The notes beneath the pieces were generated by a model that worked only from the letters and a program-made list of their open reading frames with translations, did no database searches and was not told where the DNA came from. DNA of 50,786 nt from Desulfobulbaceae bacterium. GTDB taxonomy: Bacteria; Desulfobacterota; Desulfobulbia; Desulfobulbales; Desulfocapsaceae. Made by a program: the position numbers and the translations under genes. The DNA lies in contig JAITSS010000061.1 of the NCBI GenBank assembly GCA_031287565.1, forward strand, positions 1 through 50,786, written 5' to 3'. Shown piece after piece: positions 1 to 8,157 of the stretch (within the stretch, counting starts at the first letter, position 1; the number at the start of each line of letters is the position of its first letter).

Positions 1-1
1 G

Positions 2-109
2 CAAATTTACGATTTTTTGGCATTCATGGACTACGACCTAACAAAAATATCCCAGTTCAAACAGAGCCTCCTAGAAAATATACCCGCCCTTGCGGAAAGA
101 CTTGTGTAG
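2..109 (+). CDS. C-terminal fragment of an unidentified protein (5' end outside window)
   Basis: Frame 2 is open from the left edge to a TAG at 107-109 and encodes about 35 residues rich in Leu, Phe and acidic residues, ending ...ALAERLV. The composition and helical pattern look like a genuine protein C-terminus, whereas the other frames read poorly. No family can be named from so short a piece. The next gene on either strand lies beyond 359, so this gene ends here. Confidence 0.4.
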   Translation, partial: QIYDFLAFMDYDLTKISQFKQSLLENIPALAERLV

Positions 110-219
110 ATACCTTTGCGCCTTGAGGGTATTCAGATAATCCGCCCAAGTTTGTATCATCCCGCGCCGTTGTGGCAAATACTTGGCGCGATTATCAGCC
201 GGGTCGGCATACGGCCAAC

Positions 220-263
220 AAAAAAGGCCGAAACCCGTAATTTGTCTCAGGGTTCCGGCCTTT
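220..263 (-). terminator. Rho-independent terminator downstream of the HigBA-like module
   Basis: Inverted repeat: AAAGGCCGAAACCC (222-235) pairs with GGGTTCCGGCCTTT (250-263), with one mismatch. Read leftwards, the stem is followed by a run of six T. It lies about 97 bases past the antitoxin stop. Its sequence and flanks resemble the terminator of the tRNA-Ser gene at 1159-1201. Apart from this element I see nothing else in 110-359. Confidence 0.6.
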
Positions 264-359
264 ATCAGGCTGCTTCGCATCCAAGCATTAAACATGATTT
301 TGTTTCGAGGTTTCCAATAGAAATACCATTAAAAATGCCACCGGGAGATTTCGCCATTT

Positions 360-737
360 TTACCGCCATGGTTTTTGAAACTCCGCTACCGGCACGTCCA
401 AGGCGGCGGCGAGTTTCTTTGCCACGCTCAGGCCGATTGTTCGCAGACCGGTTTCCATCGCCGCGATATTACATTGGCTGATGCCAGTTTTCGCGGACAA
501 TTCCTGTTGTGTTAGCCCGGCGTTTTCGCGGCGAATCCGCAATACGTCACCCACTGTCATTTCCGCCCGGATACTCCGGAACCACTCGGTGTCTCGGACA
601 TTGACCAGTTCGTCCTCGTCGTCGAGGATTTTCAAATCATCGCCGTATTCGATTTCCAGCGCTGCCAGAATACGTTTTGGAATGGTTTCGCCGACGATGC
701 GCAGATCAATATGGGGCGTTTTCGCGACTGCCAGCAT
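360..737 (-). CDS. HigA-like antitoxin, XRE-family HTH protein
   Basis: 125 residues when started at the ATG at 735-737, which has a GAGGTG ribosome site seven bases upstream; a longer reading to 869 would run through the toxin gene. The C-terminal half is an XRE/Cro helix-turn-helix: a VGDVLRIRREN helix, then LTQQELSAKTGIS, then ALDVPVAEF. The N-terminal half is acidic (DDEDE), as in antitoxins that wrap the toxin. By family knowledge it would bind its own operator and neutralise the partner toxin. The start overlaps the end of the toxin gene by 32 bases, so the two are translationally linked in the order toxin, then antitoxin, as in higBA. Confidence 0.85.
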   Translation of the reverse strand: MLAVAKTPHIDLRIVGETIPKRILAALEIEYGDDLKILDDEDELVNVRDTEWFRSIRAEMTVGDVLRIRRENAGLTQQELSAKTGISQCNIAAMETGLRTIGLSVAKKLAAALDVPVAEFQKPWR

Positions 738-972
738 AATACACCTCAATTTCGATAGTTTCGGCTTCGTGCCGCCAACAAGCCACCCAGTGATACGAGA
801 GGTGGCAATGGTATTCGTTCGCGCCCAGGCGGCTGTAATTCCGCCAGCGTGTTTGTCGTGGGCCGTCATGCTCCAGGTCGGTGATCAGTCGTTCAAGTGC
901 CTGTTGTTCCATTTTCGGCATTTTACCGATGCTTTTGATCACTCTCTTTTTGATCGTCACCGTGTATCGCAT
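706..972 (-). CDS. RelE/HigB-superfamily toxin
   Basis: 88 basic residues beginning MRYTVTIKKRVIKSIGKMP, typical of RelE/HigB-type mRNA interferases: a beta strand, a Lys/Arg-rich helix, then a beta sheet with W/Y/H residues (a YHCHLSYHWVACW-type core) and an IEVYYAGSRENAPY tail. This tail matches the family region where catalytic His/Tyr residues lie near the C-terminus. It is probably a ribosome-dependent or free mRNase inhibited by the HTH protein downstream. No Shine-Dalgarno precedes the ATG, and a perfect TATAAT lies at 979-984, so the message may begin at or near the start codon. Family assignment is by fold pattern, not alignment. Confidence 0.75.
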   Translation of the reverse strand: MRYTVTIKKRVIKSIGKMPKMEQQALERLITDLEHDGPRQTRWRNYSRLGANEYHCHLSYHWVACWRHEAETIEIEVYYAGSRENAPY

Positions 973-978
973 GTCAGC

Positions 979-984
979 ATTATA
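979..984 (-). promoter_or_regulatory. Putative -10 box (TATAAT) of the toxin-antitoxin operon
   Basis: A consensus TATAAT on the minus strand ends six bases before the toxin ATG. The expected transcription start falls at about 971-974, on the start codon itself. The -35 region is poor (nearest TTGCTG at 1005-1010, spacing 20). Confidence 0.4.
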
Positions 985-1158
985 TCAAAAAACGAAATAA
1001 TGGGCAGCAAAAAAGCGGACTATGCGGGGTCGGTGGCGGGTGGCGGGGGAACGGGTTGGGAACCAGAGGCGGGCGCGTTTTCGCCAGACGTTTTTCCCAA
1101 TGTGACGGATTTGCGATTGGCCGAGTTCGCCGCGCTCCTTGCGAGATATCTGCCGACA

Positions 1159-1201
1159 AAAAAGGCCGGAACCAGTGATTTTATTCAGGATTCCGGCCTT
1201 T
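1159..1201 (-). terminator. Rho-independent terminator of tRNA-Ser
   Basis: Perfect 11-bp stem: AAAGGCCGGAA (1161-1171) with TTCCGGCCTTT (1191-1201). On the minus strand it is followed by six T. It lies 35 bases past the CCA end of the tRNA gene. Confidence 0.75.
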
Positions 1202-1236
1202 CCGACACTGCTTTAAACTGATGCGGATTTGTTTTC

Positions 1237-1326
1237 TGGCGGAGGAGCAGGGATTCGAACCCTGGGTGGGGTTCCCCCCACAACGGTTTTCGAGACCGTC
1301 CCGTTCAGCCGCTCCGGCACTCCTCC
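1237..1326 (-). tRNA. tRNA-Ser (anticodon CGA)
   Basis: On the minus strand a 90-nt class II tRNA: acceptor GGAGGAG (1326-1320) pairs with CTCCTCC (1247-1241), then discriminator G and an encoded CCA at 1239-1237. The D-arm is CCGGAGCGGCTGAAC. The anticodon stem ACGGT/ACCGT carries the loop CTCGAAA with anticodon CGA at 1292-1290. There is a long GC-rich variable arm, and a T-arm CAGGG-TTCGAAT-CCCTG. The long variable arm and G73 are serine identity features. It reads UCG codons. Confidence 0.97.
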
Positions 1327-1337
1327 AAACCGGCGGC

Positions 1338-1366
1338 ACCATACCAGAGACGCGGGCGGACGGCAA
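1338..1366 (-). promoter_or_regulatory. Sigma70-type promoter of tRNA-Ser
   Basis: Minus strand: TTGCCG (1366-1361), 17-bp spacer, TATGGT (1343-1338). The predicted start near 1331 is about five bases before the mature tRNA 5' end. Confidence 0.6.
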
Positions 1367-1383
1367 CCGGCTTGGCGCGTTTG

Positions 1384-1659
1384 TCACATGCCGACCGCGA
1401 ACATCCGGTCGAGGTCGTGCGGAGAATAGGTTTTGAACGCCAGCATGGTCTCGGTTTTGTCGATGCCTGCAAGCGGGCGCAGTTTTTCCGTGACCAAGCG
1501 GGCCAAAGCCTCGTTATCCGGTACTCGGATGATGGCCACCAAGTCATAGTTGCCGCTGACCGAATACACCTCGGAAATGCCGGTGATTTCCACTAACTTT
1601 TCGGCCACTTCGTTGGTGCGGGCGCGTTGGGTCTGGATCAGGATGATTGCTGTTACCAT
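1384..1659 (-). CDS. Stand-alone Lrp/AsnC ligand-binding (RAM) domain protein
   Basis: 91 residues with the alpha/beta RAM fold of the Lrp/AsnC C-terminal domain: MVTAIILIQT, then a helix NEVAEKLVEITGI, the strand pair VYSVSGNYDLVAII, helix EALARLVTEKLRPLAGI and a final strand TETMLAF. The N-terminal DNA-binding half of Lrp is absent, so this is a 'SMLD'-type stand-alone domain that may sense amino acids or co-assemble with full-length Lrp proteins. It lies alone between the tRNA gene and the sensor kinase operon, on the same strand as both. Confidence 0.88.
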   Translation of the reverse strand: MVTAIILIQTQRARTNEVAEKLVEITGISEVYSVSGNYDLVAIIRVPDNEALARLVTEKLRPLAGIDKTETMLAFKTYSPHDLDRMFAVGM

Positions 1660-1816
1660 GGTTTTGCCTCGATGAATTTTGAAGGGAAGGGCGCTTGGTC
1701 GATGGTCGTCGAAATGGTGGATTGTTCAATCTGCCGTAAGCGGGCGGCGTGTGGCGAAGATTTATCCGACATATTGGCGATGGGGCGGCGAAATCGCAAG
1801 TCCGAATCGTCGTCGC

Positions 1817-4096
1817 TCACGCCCTGGCGTTTTTTGGCAGGCGGATGAGAAAATGCGCGCCTTCCGGGGCGAAAGTCAGCAATTCAATGGAGCCGCCGTG
1901 GCCTATCGCCACTTGGCGCACCAGGCTCAGGCCTAAACCAAATCCATCTTCACGTCCGACATTGGCGCCCCGATGGAATTTGCTGAACACGGCTTCCTGG
2001 TCTTCATGCAGGATGCCCGGCCCCTGATCCGCCACCTCGATGGCGATATGCTCTTTTTCTTCGCGGATAACGAAGACAATCCGTGACTGCGGCGGGCTGA
2101 ACTTCACCGCGTTTTCCAACAAATTGATGATGGCCTGCAACAAGAGCGGCTCATCGCCGTAAACCGGTGAGCATTTGCTGGGCAAGTGGCTTTCGATGCT
2201 GATTTCCTTCTCTTTGGCGGCGTAATGCACCGCGAATACGGCGTCGTGGGCCACCGCCAGAATGTCGAGTGGCACGCCGCGCAGCACGTATTTGCCGCTC
2301 TCGATTCGGGAAATGTCCAGGAAGTTGTCGATCATTTTATTCAATCGCTGCGTTTGGCTGTAGATTTCTTCGGCGTGTTGGCGATGCTCTGTCGGCAGCA
2401 CCGCCAAAAGCATCTCGCTATAACCCAAAATAGTGGTCAGCGGCAGCCGCAGTTCGTGCGAAACCACGCTCAGCACTTCGCTCTTCATCTTTTCCAATTC
2501 GCGCAGTTCGGTTACGTCGGTCAGGATGGCGATGATCCCGGAAAAAAAACCGTCGCCGGTGGCCACATTCTGGAAAACCACTTGAAAATACGATGATTTT
2601 TTGCCCGGCAAACGCACGATCAGATTGCGTGGTCTGGTCTCGGCGGCAAGCGCCTCCACCGAGCGCTCCTTCTGTCCATCGTCATCCAGCAGGGCGAGAA
2701 ATTGCCCGGCCGTCGGCGGTTCCGGCTGAATCCGCATATCATGCCACAGACGGCGGAATAGGGTGCTGGCCAGAACCACCGCGCCGTTTTGCTTTTCCCA
2801 CAGGATAATCGGCGGCGTCGCCTCGCTTAAAAGATGATGGATGAAGCGGTTCTGCGCGTTCAGCGCCAATATCCCTTCGTCCATGCGGCGCAGGTATTCG
2901 CTGATTTCGCCGGGGAAATTGCTCATGAATGTCCGGCGGTCCCGAATCTGCAAAAATTGACGCGGGATGGTGATGTAGGTGTTTTGCAGGCCGCTGACCA
3001 ATTCTGTATTCAGGGCGTTGACGGCCAGAAACATGCGCCGCGCCAGCCACAAACCCTGAAGGATCAGGTAGGTCATGTAGGTGCAGGCCAGGGTCAGAAG
3101 CGACGGAATTGGGTCAAAAAAGATGTTGCGCAGAAAAAAGAGGTATGAGGCGGCCAACAGGCTCGTCCCCAGAAAGACAAAGGTCAGGACATGGCCGACA
3201 ATTGGGATATTCGGCCACAAAAGAAGGGCCATGACAAAGACCGCCAGGGCTACGAACCAACTCAGACGGCTGAACGAGGTGAGAAAATTGTTTTCTAAAA
3301 GGTTGCCCAAAACCGTGGCCTGCACTTCCACGCCAGGGCTGGGCCGGGTTTTGGTGTAGGGCGTGGCGTGGACATCGCCAAGACCGGCGGCTTCGGCCCC
3401 GATCAACACATAGCGCCCGGCGAAAAAATGCGGGTCGATGTGGCCATCCAGCACGTCGAAATACGAGAGATAGGGGAAGGTTTTTTCTTTGCCGTAGTAG
3501 TTGATCAGCAATTGGCGATTGGCGACGCGGCCAGCCTTCTCACCGACCATGGCCAAAGATAAAAGCGGTAGACCGTCGTAATGCGGCAACACGCCGCGCG
3601 CCACGCCGTCCGGGCTGATGGGCGTGTGGATGTGGCCCAGACCGGCATACCCGGAAAGCGTTTCACTCGGTGTCAGCAGTTGGCCGTGACTGTCCTGGGC
3701 CACCGACAGGAAAACCGGCGCTCCCGCAGCCATGGCCTGACTGAATTCTTTATCGTCCTTCGTCGCTTCGCGAAACAGAATATCGAAGCCTACCGCCTTG
3801 GCTTCGCGCATCCGCGCCAGCAAGCGGGCGTGTAATGACCGAGGAAAAGGCCACATCCCCAGGCGGGCCAGGCTTTCTTCATCAATGCCAACGATGATAA
3901 TGCGTTGGTCGGTCGGCCGCTCGCCGCGCCAATGGAAAAACTGATCGAGGATATTGTCGGATAGCGATTGCAGACTGCCGGAGACGTGGGCGCTCCAGAC
4001 CAGGGCCAGAGACAGAAGCGGCGCGACCAGCCAACCCAGAAGCCAAGGCAGGCGGCGGGTCAGTCGCCTGCCTAACCAGCCGCGCGAGGTCGTCAT
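1817..4096 (-). CDS. CHASE2-domain membrane sensor histidine kinase
   Basis: 759 residues. One N-terminal membrane helix (about 17-38) leads into an extracytoplasmic CHASE2 domain (about 45-270, with IIIVGIDEESLARLGMWP and GADAHxTP-like ends). Three further membrane helices follow (about 278-350), then a PAS-like segment (410-530), HisKA with the phospho-acceptor His547 in SHELRLPL, and HATPase_c with Asn662 (N box), DQGPGI (G1) and GFGLGLSL (G2). The usual SHELRTPL box has Leu in place of Thr. CHASE2 senses an unknown signal. It follows the FecR protein gene by 22 bases and the response regulator one gene further upstream, so the three form a signalling operon in which this kinase most likely phosphorylates that regulator. 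Confidence 0.93.
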   Translation of the reverse strand: MTTSRGWLGRRLTRRLPWLLGWLVAPLLSLALVWSAHVSGSLQSLSDNILDQFFHWRGERPTDQRIIIVGIDEESLARLGMWPFPRSLHARLLARMREAKAVGFDILFREATKDDKEFSQAMAAGAPVFLSVAQDSHGQLLTPSETLSGYAGLGHIHTPISPDGVARGVLPHYDGLPLLSLAMVGEKAGRVANRQLLINYYGKEKTFPYLSYFDVLDGHIDPHFFAGRYVLIGAEAAGLGDVHATPYTKTRPSPGVEVQATVLGNLLENNFLTSFSRLSWFVALAVFVMALLLWPNIPIVGHVLTFVFLGTSLLAASYLFFLRNIFFDPIPSLLTLACTYMTYLILQGLWLARRMFLAVNALNTELVSGLQNTYITIPRQFLQIRDRRTFMSNFPGEISEYLRRMDEGILALNAQNRFIHHLLSEATPPIILWEKQNGAVVLASTLFRRLWHDMRIQPEPPTAGQFLALLDDDGQKERSVEALAAETRPRNLIVRLPGKKSSYFQVVFQNVATGDGFFSGIIAILTDVTELRELEKMKSEVLSVVSHELRLPLTTILGYSEMLLAVLPTEHRQHAEEIYSQTQRLNKMIDNFLDISRIESGKYVLRGVPLDILAVAHDAVFAVHYAAKEKEISIESHLPSKCSPVYGDEPLLLQAIINLLENAVKFSPPQSRIVFVIREEKEHIAIEVADQGPGILHEDQEAVFSKFHRGANVGREDGFGLGLSLVRQVAIGHGGSIELLTFAPEGAHFLIRLPKNARA

Positions 4097-4118
4097 CCCG
4101 TCACCCCGAAAGGCGGAC

Positions 4119-5792
4119 TTACAGGATCAGACACAGAATCAGCGCCCCTAAAATCAGCTTGACCGCCAAGGTCATCGGCGCGGGATTGATGGTGATTTTC
4201 TGCGGCGGCCCCCACTGGCTGGGCGGGCCGTCCACCGGGTTGCCGCGCACCCGCACATAATACGTGCCCGGTTTGAGCGATTGCTCCAAGGTGTATTCTG
4301 GTTGCCGCAAAGCCTGCGCGGAGACTAAGACGTCGCTAAAATCCGCCTGAGGCGCCACCTGCAAATCGTAGGTCGCGCCACCCTCGACGGCCTTCCAGCG
4401 GAAGTGTATCGGGCCATCGGCGGTCATTTCATCGGATAAAAGCCGTGGCGGTTCGGCTAAAGAGAAGGAAACCGTCTCGGACCAGGCCGACTGAAACCCA
4501 TCAGCGGCGATGCTGCGCACGCGGGCGTGGTAGGAGCCGAACGGCAGTTCCGGACATTGCCAGGCGGGCGTAGCGGTTTCGGCCTCGCACAGTGGTTTGG
4601 CGAAATTTGTGTCGGCGGCGACCACGACTTGATACCCTGTCGCTCCTGCCACCACGGCCCAGGCCAGAGGCGCTTCATGGGTGAAAAAGCGGGCGTTTTT
4701 TGCGATGGTGAGAATTGGCGCGGCGGGTGTGGTGCGCAAGGTAAAAGCTTGAGCCGGGGTTGGCAAACTCTCGAAGCCCGCTTCGTTAATGGCGCTTAGG
4801 CTCAGGAAATAGTCGCCGTCTTGCGGCAGTGTCACGGACAGCGATTCGCCCACTTTGCCGATACGTCGCTCGATAACCCGCAGCCCCTGTTCGTCGGCGC
4901 TGATGGTCAGCCGCATGACGCCTTTTCCGGGTTGTTTCGGCAGGACAAAATGCAACGGTTGGCTGTTATAGGTGGTCGCGACCGACAAATCGCTTGGCGT
5001 TGCCGGTAACGGGCGCGGCGGGCTGGGCGGCTGTTTTTTGCGGACGATGACGCCTTGCCCTAACGGCACGGCGCGGCTGACGCCCTGCGCCTCGGCATAC
5101 ACCTCGCCGCGCAGAGTTTCGATATGGGTGCTCTGGCCATCATCGGTCTTCAAGCGATATTCGGTGCCGCGCACGCCGGTGAGCGCGGTCGGTGAACGTG
5201 AGATAAAGCTGTCGTTCGGGCGGCTGCGTGGCTTGACGTTATTCAAGGTCGCGCCCTGTTCAAGCGTGGTTTCTATCTTCAGAGAGCCATCGGCCAGGCG
5301 CATCGCCATATCGACCCGCAGGCGGCTCGCGGCGTCAACCCGAACGAAACGCTGGTCGGGGAAAATCAGAAGGACATAGCCGTCTTCGCCGGTCTCGATT
5401 ATGGAACCGGCGGCCACGTTGTCGCCGGTCGTGATCGGTTGCGCCGCTTTGGCCGGTTGTGTCAGGCGGGCCTGGCCGCGCGCGGCCCCAACCAGGGCGC
5501 TCACGCTATCGCCCAGCAGCAAGTCAGCGGGAACCATGAGCGCGCTGTCTTCTTTGATAACGTAGGGCGGACGCAGATTGTTGACCTCGGCGATGCGCCG
5601 CCAATCCTCTCGACCGTGGCAATAGAGATTGGCCAGGCCGATAAGACTGGAACCGGCGCGGACTTGCAAGGCCACCATCGGTTCCGCCGAGACCGGCGGG
5701 GCGATGGCGACCAGAATGGTCAGCGAAAGGAGGCACAAACGAAGAGTTTTCACCGTATTCACCTGAAACCGGATGACCGGTATGAGGTTCAA
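4119..5792 (-). CDS. Exported LysM/FecR-domain protein with Fn3-like repeats
   Basis: 557 residues. A signal peptide (about 12-36, ending PPVSA) is followed by a LysM-like module (about 42-92: VRAGSSLIGLANLYCHGREDW..., VPADLLL), a FecR domain (about 118-220, including GDNVAAGSIIETGEDGYVLL and LTGVRGTEYR), then beta-rich fibronectin III-like segments (about 260-530) and a C-terminal hydrophobic anchor (540-557). LysM suggests a contact with peptidoglycan. The FecR fold occurs in periplasmic sensors and surface proteins; here it neighbours a CHASE2 kinase rather than an ECF sigma factor. It starts 10 bases after the response regulator stop, consistent with co-transcription. Its ligand is unknown. 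Confidence 0.85.
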   Translation of the reverse strand: MNLIPVIRFQVNTVKTLRLCLLSLTILVAIAPPVSAEPMVALQVRAGSSLIGLANLYCHGREDWRRIAEVNNLRPPYVIKEDSALMVPADLLLGDSVSALVGAARGQARLTQPAKAAQPITTGDNVAAGSIIETGEDGYVLLIFPDQRFVRVDAASRLRVDMAMRLADGSLKIETTLEQGATLNNVKPRSRPNDSFISRSPTALTGVRGTEYRLKTDDGQSTHIETLRGEVYAEAQGVSRAVPLGQGVIVRKKQPPSPPRPLPATPSDLSVATTYNSQPLHFVLPKQPGKGVMRLTISADEQGLRVIERRIGKVGESLSVTLPQDGDYFLSLSAINEAGFESLPTPAQAFTLRTTPAAPILTIAKNARFFTHEAPLAWAVVAGATGYQVVVAADTNFAKPLCEAETATPAWQCPELPFGSYHARVRSIAADGFQSAWSETVSFSLAEPPRLLSDEMTADGPIHFRWKAVEGGATYDLQVAPQADFSDVLVSAQALRQPEYTLEQSLKPGTYYVRVRGNPVDGPPSQWGPPQKITINPAPMTLAVKLILGALILCLIL

Positions 5793-5802
5793 GTCCGCTC
5801 CT

Positions 5803-6513
5803 TCAGGCCACGAGCTTATAGCCGATACCGGCGACGGACTGGATATGCGGGGTTCCCTGGATCGACATGGAACTCAGCTTGCGACGAATATTGGCGATAT
5901 GCATGACCAGGGCCTTGGTTTCCACGTCGGATTTATAGCCCAAAACTTCCGTGAAAAGTTCGGAATGCCCAACCACCTGTGGCGCTTTCCTGGCCAAATG
6001 CAGGAAAAGATCAAACTCGGTTTTTGTCAATTGCAAAAGGTCGCCGCCCGCGCAGCGCACTTCCCTGGTCGCCGGATTGATGTCCATGTCGCCGACCTGA
6101 ATGGTCTGAAGCGTCGTCTTGCCGCGGCGCAAACGGCTCTTAATGCGGGCCAGCAGTTCGCGGCTGCTGAATGGTTTGGTTAAATAATCATCCGCGCCCA
6201 TGTCGAGACCCTGCACTTTGTCGTCAACGGCGCCGCGCTCAGTGAGCATAATCACCGGCGTTTCGACACCGGCTCCGCGCAGCCGCCGCAACAACGCGAA
6301 GCCATCATCACCTGGTAGCACCACATCCAGCAGGATGATGTCCGGTCGGCGGGCGCGGACTTCGCTTAAAAATGTCAGTCCGTCGCCCAAAACCGTCACT
6401 TCGCCACCGTTTGCTGATAGGTATGTGGCGAGCATTGCCTGAATGGATGGATCGTCTTCGACGATCAAGACCTTGAATTCCCGTATTTCGTTCTGCATGG
6501 TTCCGTCAGTCAT
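5803..6513 (-). CDS. OmpR/PhoB-family response regulator
   Basis: 236 residues: receiver domain (about 13-125) with the acidic pocket VEDD, phospho-acceptor Asp63 in LLDVVLP, Thr in IMLTE and Lys in LTKPF; winged-helix Trans_reg_C domain (about 138-234) with LTKTEFDLFLHLARK and AGIGYKL. It acts in the cytoplasm as a DNA-binding output protein. It is the first gene of the leftward operon with the FecR and CHASE2 kinase genes. Start could be the ATG at 6513 (AGGT immediately upstream) or the ATG five codons later preceded by GACGGA. Confidence 0.93.
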   Translation of the reverse strand: MTDGTMQNEIREFKVLIVEDDPSIQAMLATYLSANGGEVTVLGDGLTFLSEVRARRPDIILLDVVLPGDDGFALLRRLRGAGVETPVIMLTERGAVDDKVQGLDMGADDYLTKPFSSRELLARIKSRLRRGKTTLQTIQVGDMDINPATREVRCAGGDLLQLTKTEFDLFLHLARKAPQVVGHSELFTEVLGYKSDVETKALVMHIANIRRKLSSMSIQGTPHIQSVAGIGYKLVA

Positions 6514-6589
6514 ACCTATCTTTCGTCGGAGATTACCCAGGCGACAGCCTGTCTGTTCGATACTGCCGTAAAGCGCCAGCGCGCCGCCA

Positions 6590-7801
6590 TTATCCTTGCC
6601 ACAGCCTCTTTAACGTGTTGCGGGCGACCTCGGTCAAGTGGTCTCCTGATTTATATTGCAAAAAACGTGCCCGAATAAAGGATTCCAGCGCGAAAGCCAC
6701 GCGAACCGATGGATAATTGCCCAGCTCGGTCGCCACCGCTTCGAGGATTTCATCCTGGCGGTCGCCCTCAATCCGACGCCAGTCGCGCAAAACGCCAATC
6801 AGCGCCGCTTCGACATCGGTGCCGCCGCTGGCCGCCAATTTGGGAATGACCTGCAATTTGATTTCGTTGTCGCAGGAAGCTAAGGCTAAAAGCCATTTGT
6901 CCCGCGCCGTGTCGCCGCCGGTTTTTTCCACCGCCTCAATCACCTGGCGCTGAATGCGTTGGTCGGGAAAATCAAGATACGACAGCAAATACCGCTCCGG
7001 CGGCGCCGGGGTCAGGTTGGCAAGGATGCTGATGATGTTGCGCACCACATACCAGGGCGGATTTTTACCGGCCAGCCGCACCAACTCTTCGGCCATGCTT
7101 GGGTCGCCATGCGAGAGCAAATCGACCAGCTCAAGCCGCCGATCTTTGCTCTCGCTGGTGTACAGTTCCTGGATGAAACGCCCGCGCGGCGACACCGTTT
7201 CCTCGCCGCCGATGAGCGCCAGTTTCTGATTGGCGAAGGCGGCGGGGTTCAGCACTTTTTCGGCCAGCAATTGTTGGAAGAGCCGGTCGATGATTTTGCG
7301 TATCGCCGCCGGTTTGGCAATGCCGCCCTGCTGAATCGCCTGCAAGGTCAGAACCAGTTGCACCATGGCCTGGCTCATGCCCTGTGGTGCGACCCAGCGC
7401 AAAAAGGCGTGAATCTGGGCGCAGACCGATTCAAAACCGGGAATGAGTTGCTGCTCATGCTGCAACCAATGGGTGAACACCTCGGCTATCGCCTCGACGC
7501 TGCGCCGACTTTGGCTGGTCATGACCGTTTCGGCGTAGCGGGAAATCAGGAACAACAAGCGCTCGCGATGCTCAATTTTTGGAGTGCAACAACCGGCGCG
7601 GAATTTATCGAGCAGACGCACCACGGTGTCGATTTTTTCCTTTTGATGCAATGACTTAAGATAGTTGTCGAGGCCGGAGACAAAGGCGTGGTCATCGAGG
7701 GCGGCGAACTGGTCGCGCTCCAGGCGCAACAAATCCCTTTGAAAAAGCAGCAGCTCTTTTTTTCTGCCGACTGGTTTTGTTGGGGCCGCGCGCTGGGACA
7801 T
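6590..7801 (-). CDS. HEAT-like helical-repeat protein, function unknown
   Basis: 403 residues from the ATG at 7799-7801; the reading frame is open further upstream, but that portion is Cys/Arg-rich and reads as non-coding. The protein is almost wholly helical. The C-terminal half resembles HEAT repeats: PPWYVVRNIISILANL, PDQRIQRQVIEAVEKTGG, DNEIKLQVIPKLAASGG, then a last helix near FLQYKSGDHLTEVARNTLKRLW. No signal peptide or catalytic motif is visible, so it is likely a cytoplasmic scaffold. It lies 76 bases upstream of the response regulator gene on the same strand, so it may be part of that operon. No strong ribosome site supports the chosen start. Confidence 0.7.
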   Translation of the reverse strand: MSQRAAPTKPVGRKKELLLFQRDLLRLERDQFAALDDHAFVSGLDNYLKSLHQKEKIDTVVRLLDKFRAGCCTPKIEHRERLLFLISRYAETVMTSQSRRSVEAIAEVFTHWLQHEQQLIPGFESVCAQIHAFLRWVAPQGMSQAMVQLVLTLQAIQQGGIAKPAAIRKIIDRLFQQLLAEKVLNPAAFANQKLALIGGEETVSPRGRFIQELYTSESKDRRLELVDLLSHGDPSMAEELVRLAGKNPPWYVVRNIISILANLTPAPPERYLLSYLDFPDQRIQRQVIEAVEKTGGDTARDKWLLALASCDNEIKLQVIPKLAASGGTDVEAALIGVLRDWRRIEGDRQDEILEAVATELGNYPSVRVAFALESFIRARFLQYKSGDHLTEVARNTLKRLWQG

Positions 7802-8157
7802 GACGTGAGATGGGTTCAATGGATGGCGAATTGTTGTGTTCGCCAGAGCTAAACCATAGCACGCCGTCTGGGGGAAAACAATCCCGCAGCACGGCAGTTT
7901 ACTGAATCTTTGCGCCATGTTCGGAGCAAAGCGATGGTGATATAATAAGCGCATAAAATAGGTTATACACAAGGGCGGCGCATCAGCTCGGCAAAGAAAG
8001 ACGTTGGAATTTCTTGCTTCACGGCGGTGGTCATGGCAATCATTACAGACTGAGATGCGCCGAACAGGCGGGACAAACGGCGAAACATCCACCACTTTTT
8101 TACGGGTCGCGCGATGAGGCGGCCCCCGGTCATAATCCAAAAATCAACGGAAATTCC
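7802..8157. other. Divergent intergenic region (about 356 bases)
   Basis: Between the leftward helical-repeat gene and the rightward M16 peptidase gene. An AT-rich stretch at 7935-7970 contains TATAAT at 7941-7946 on the plus strand (poor -35, about TGTTCG at 7919-7924), a plausible promoter for the peptidase gene about 210 bases downstream. No small gene or RNA is recognised. Confidence 0.35.

Noticed and set aside
71-295. Leftward 74-residue open frame
   Set aside because: Runs through the terminator hairpin and has no recognisable features.
481-1221. Rightward 246-residue open frame
   Set aside because: Lies opposite the toxin-antitoxin genes and shows Ser/Arg-rich antisense composition without a domain.
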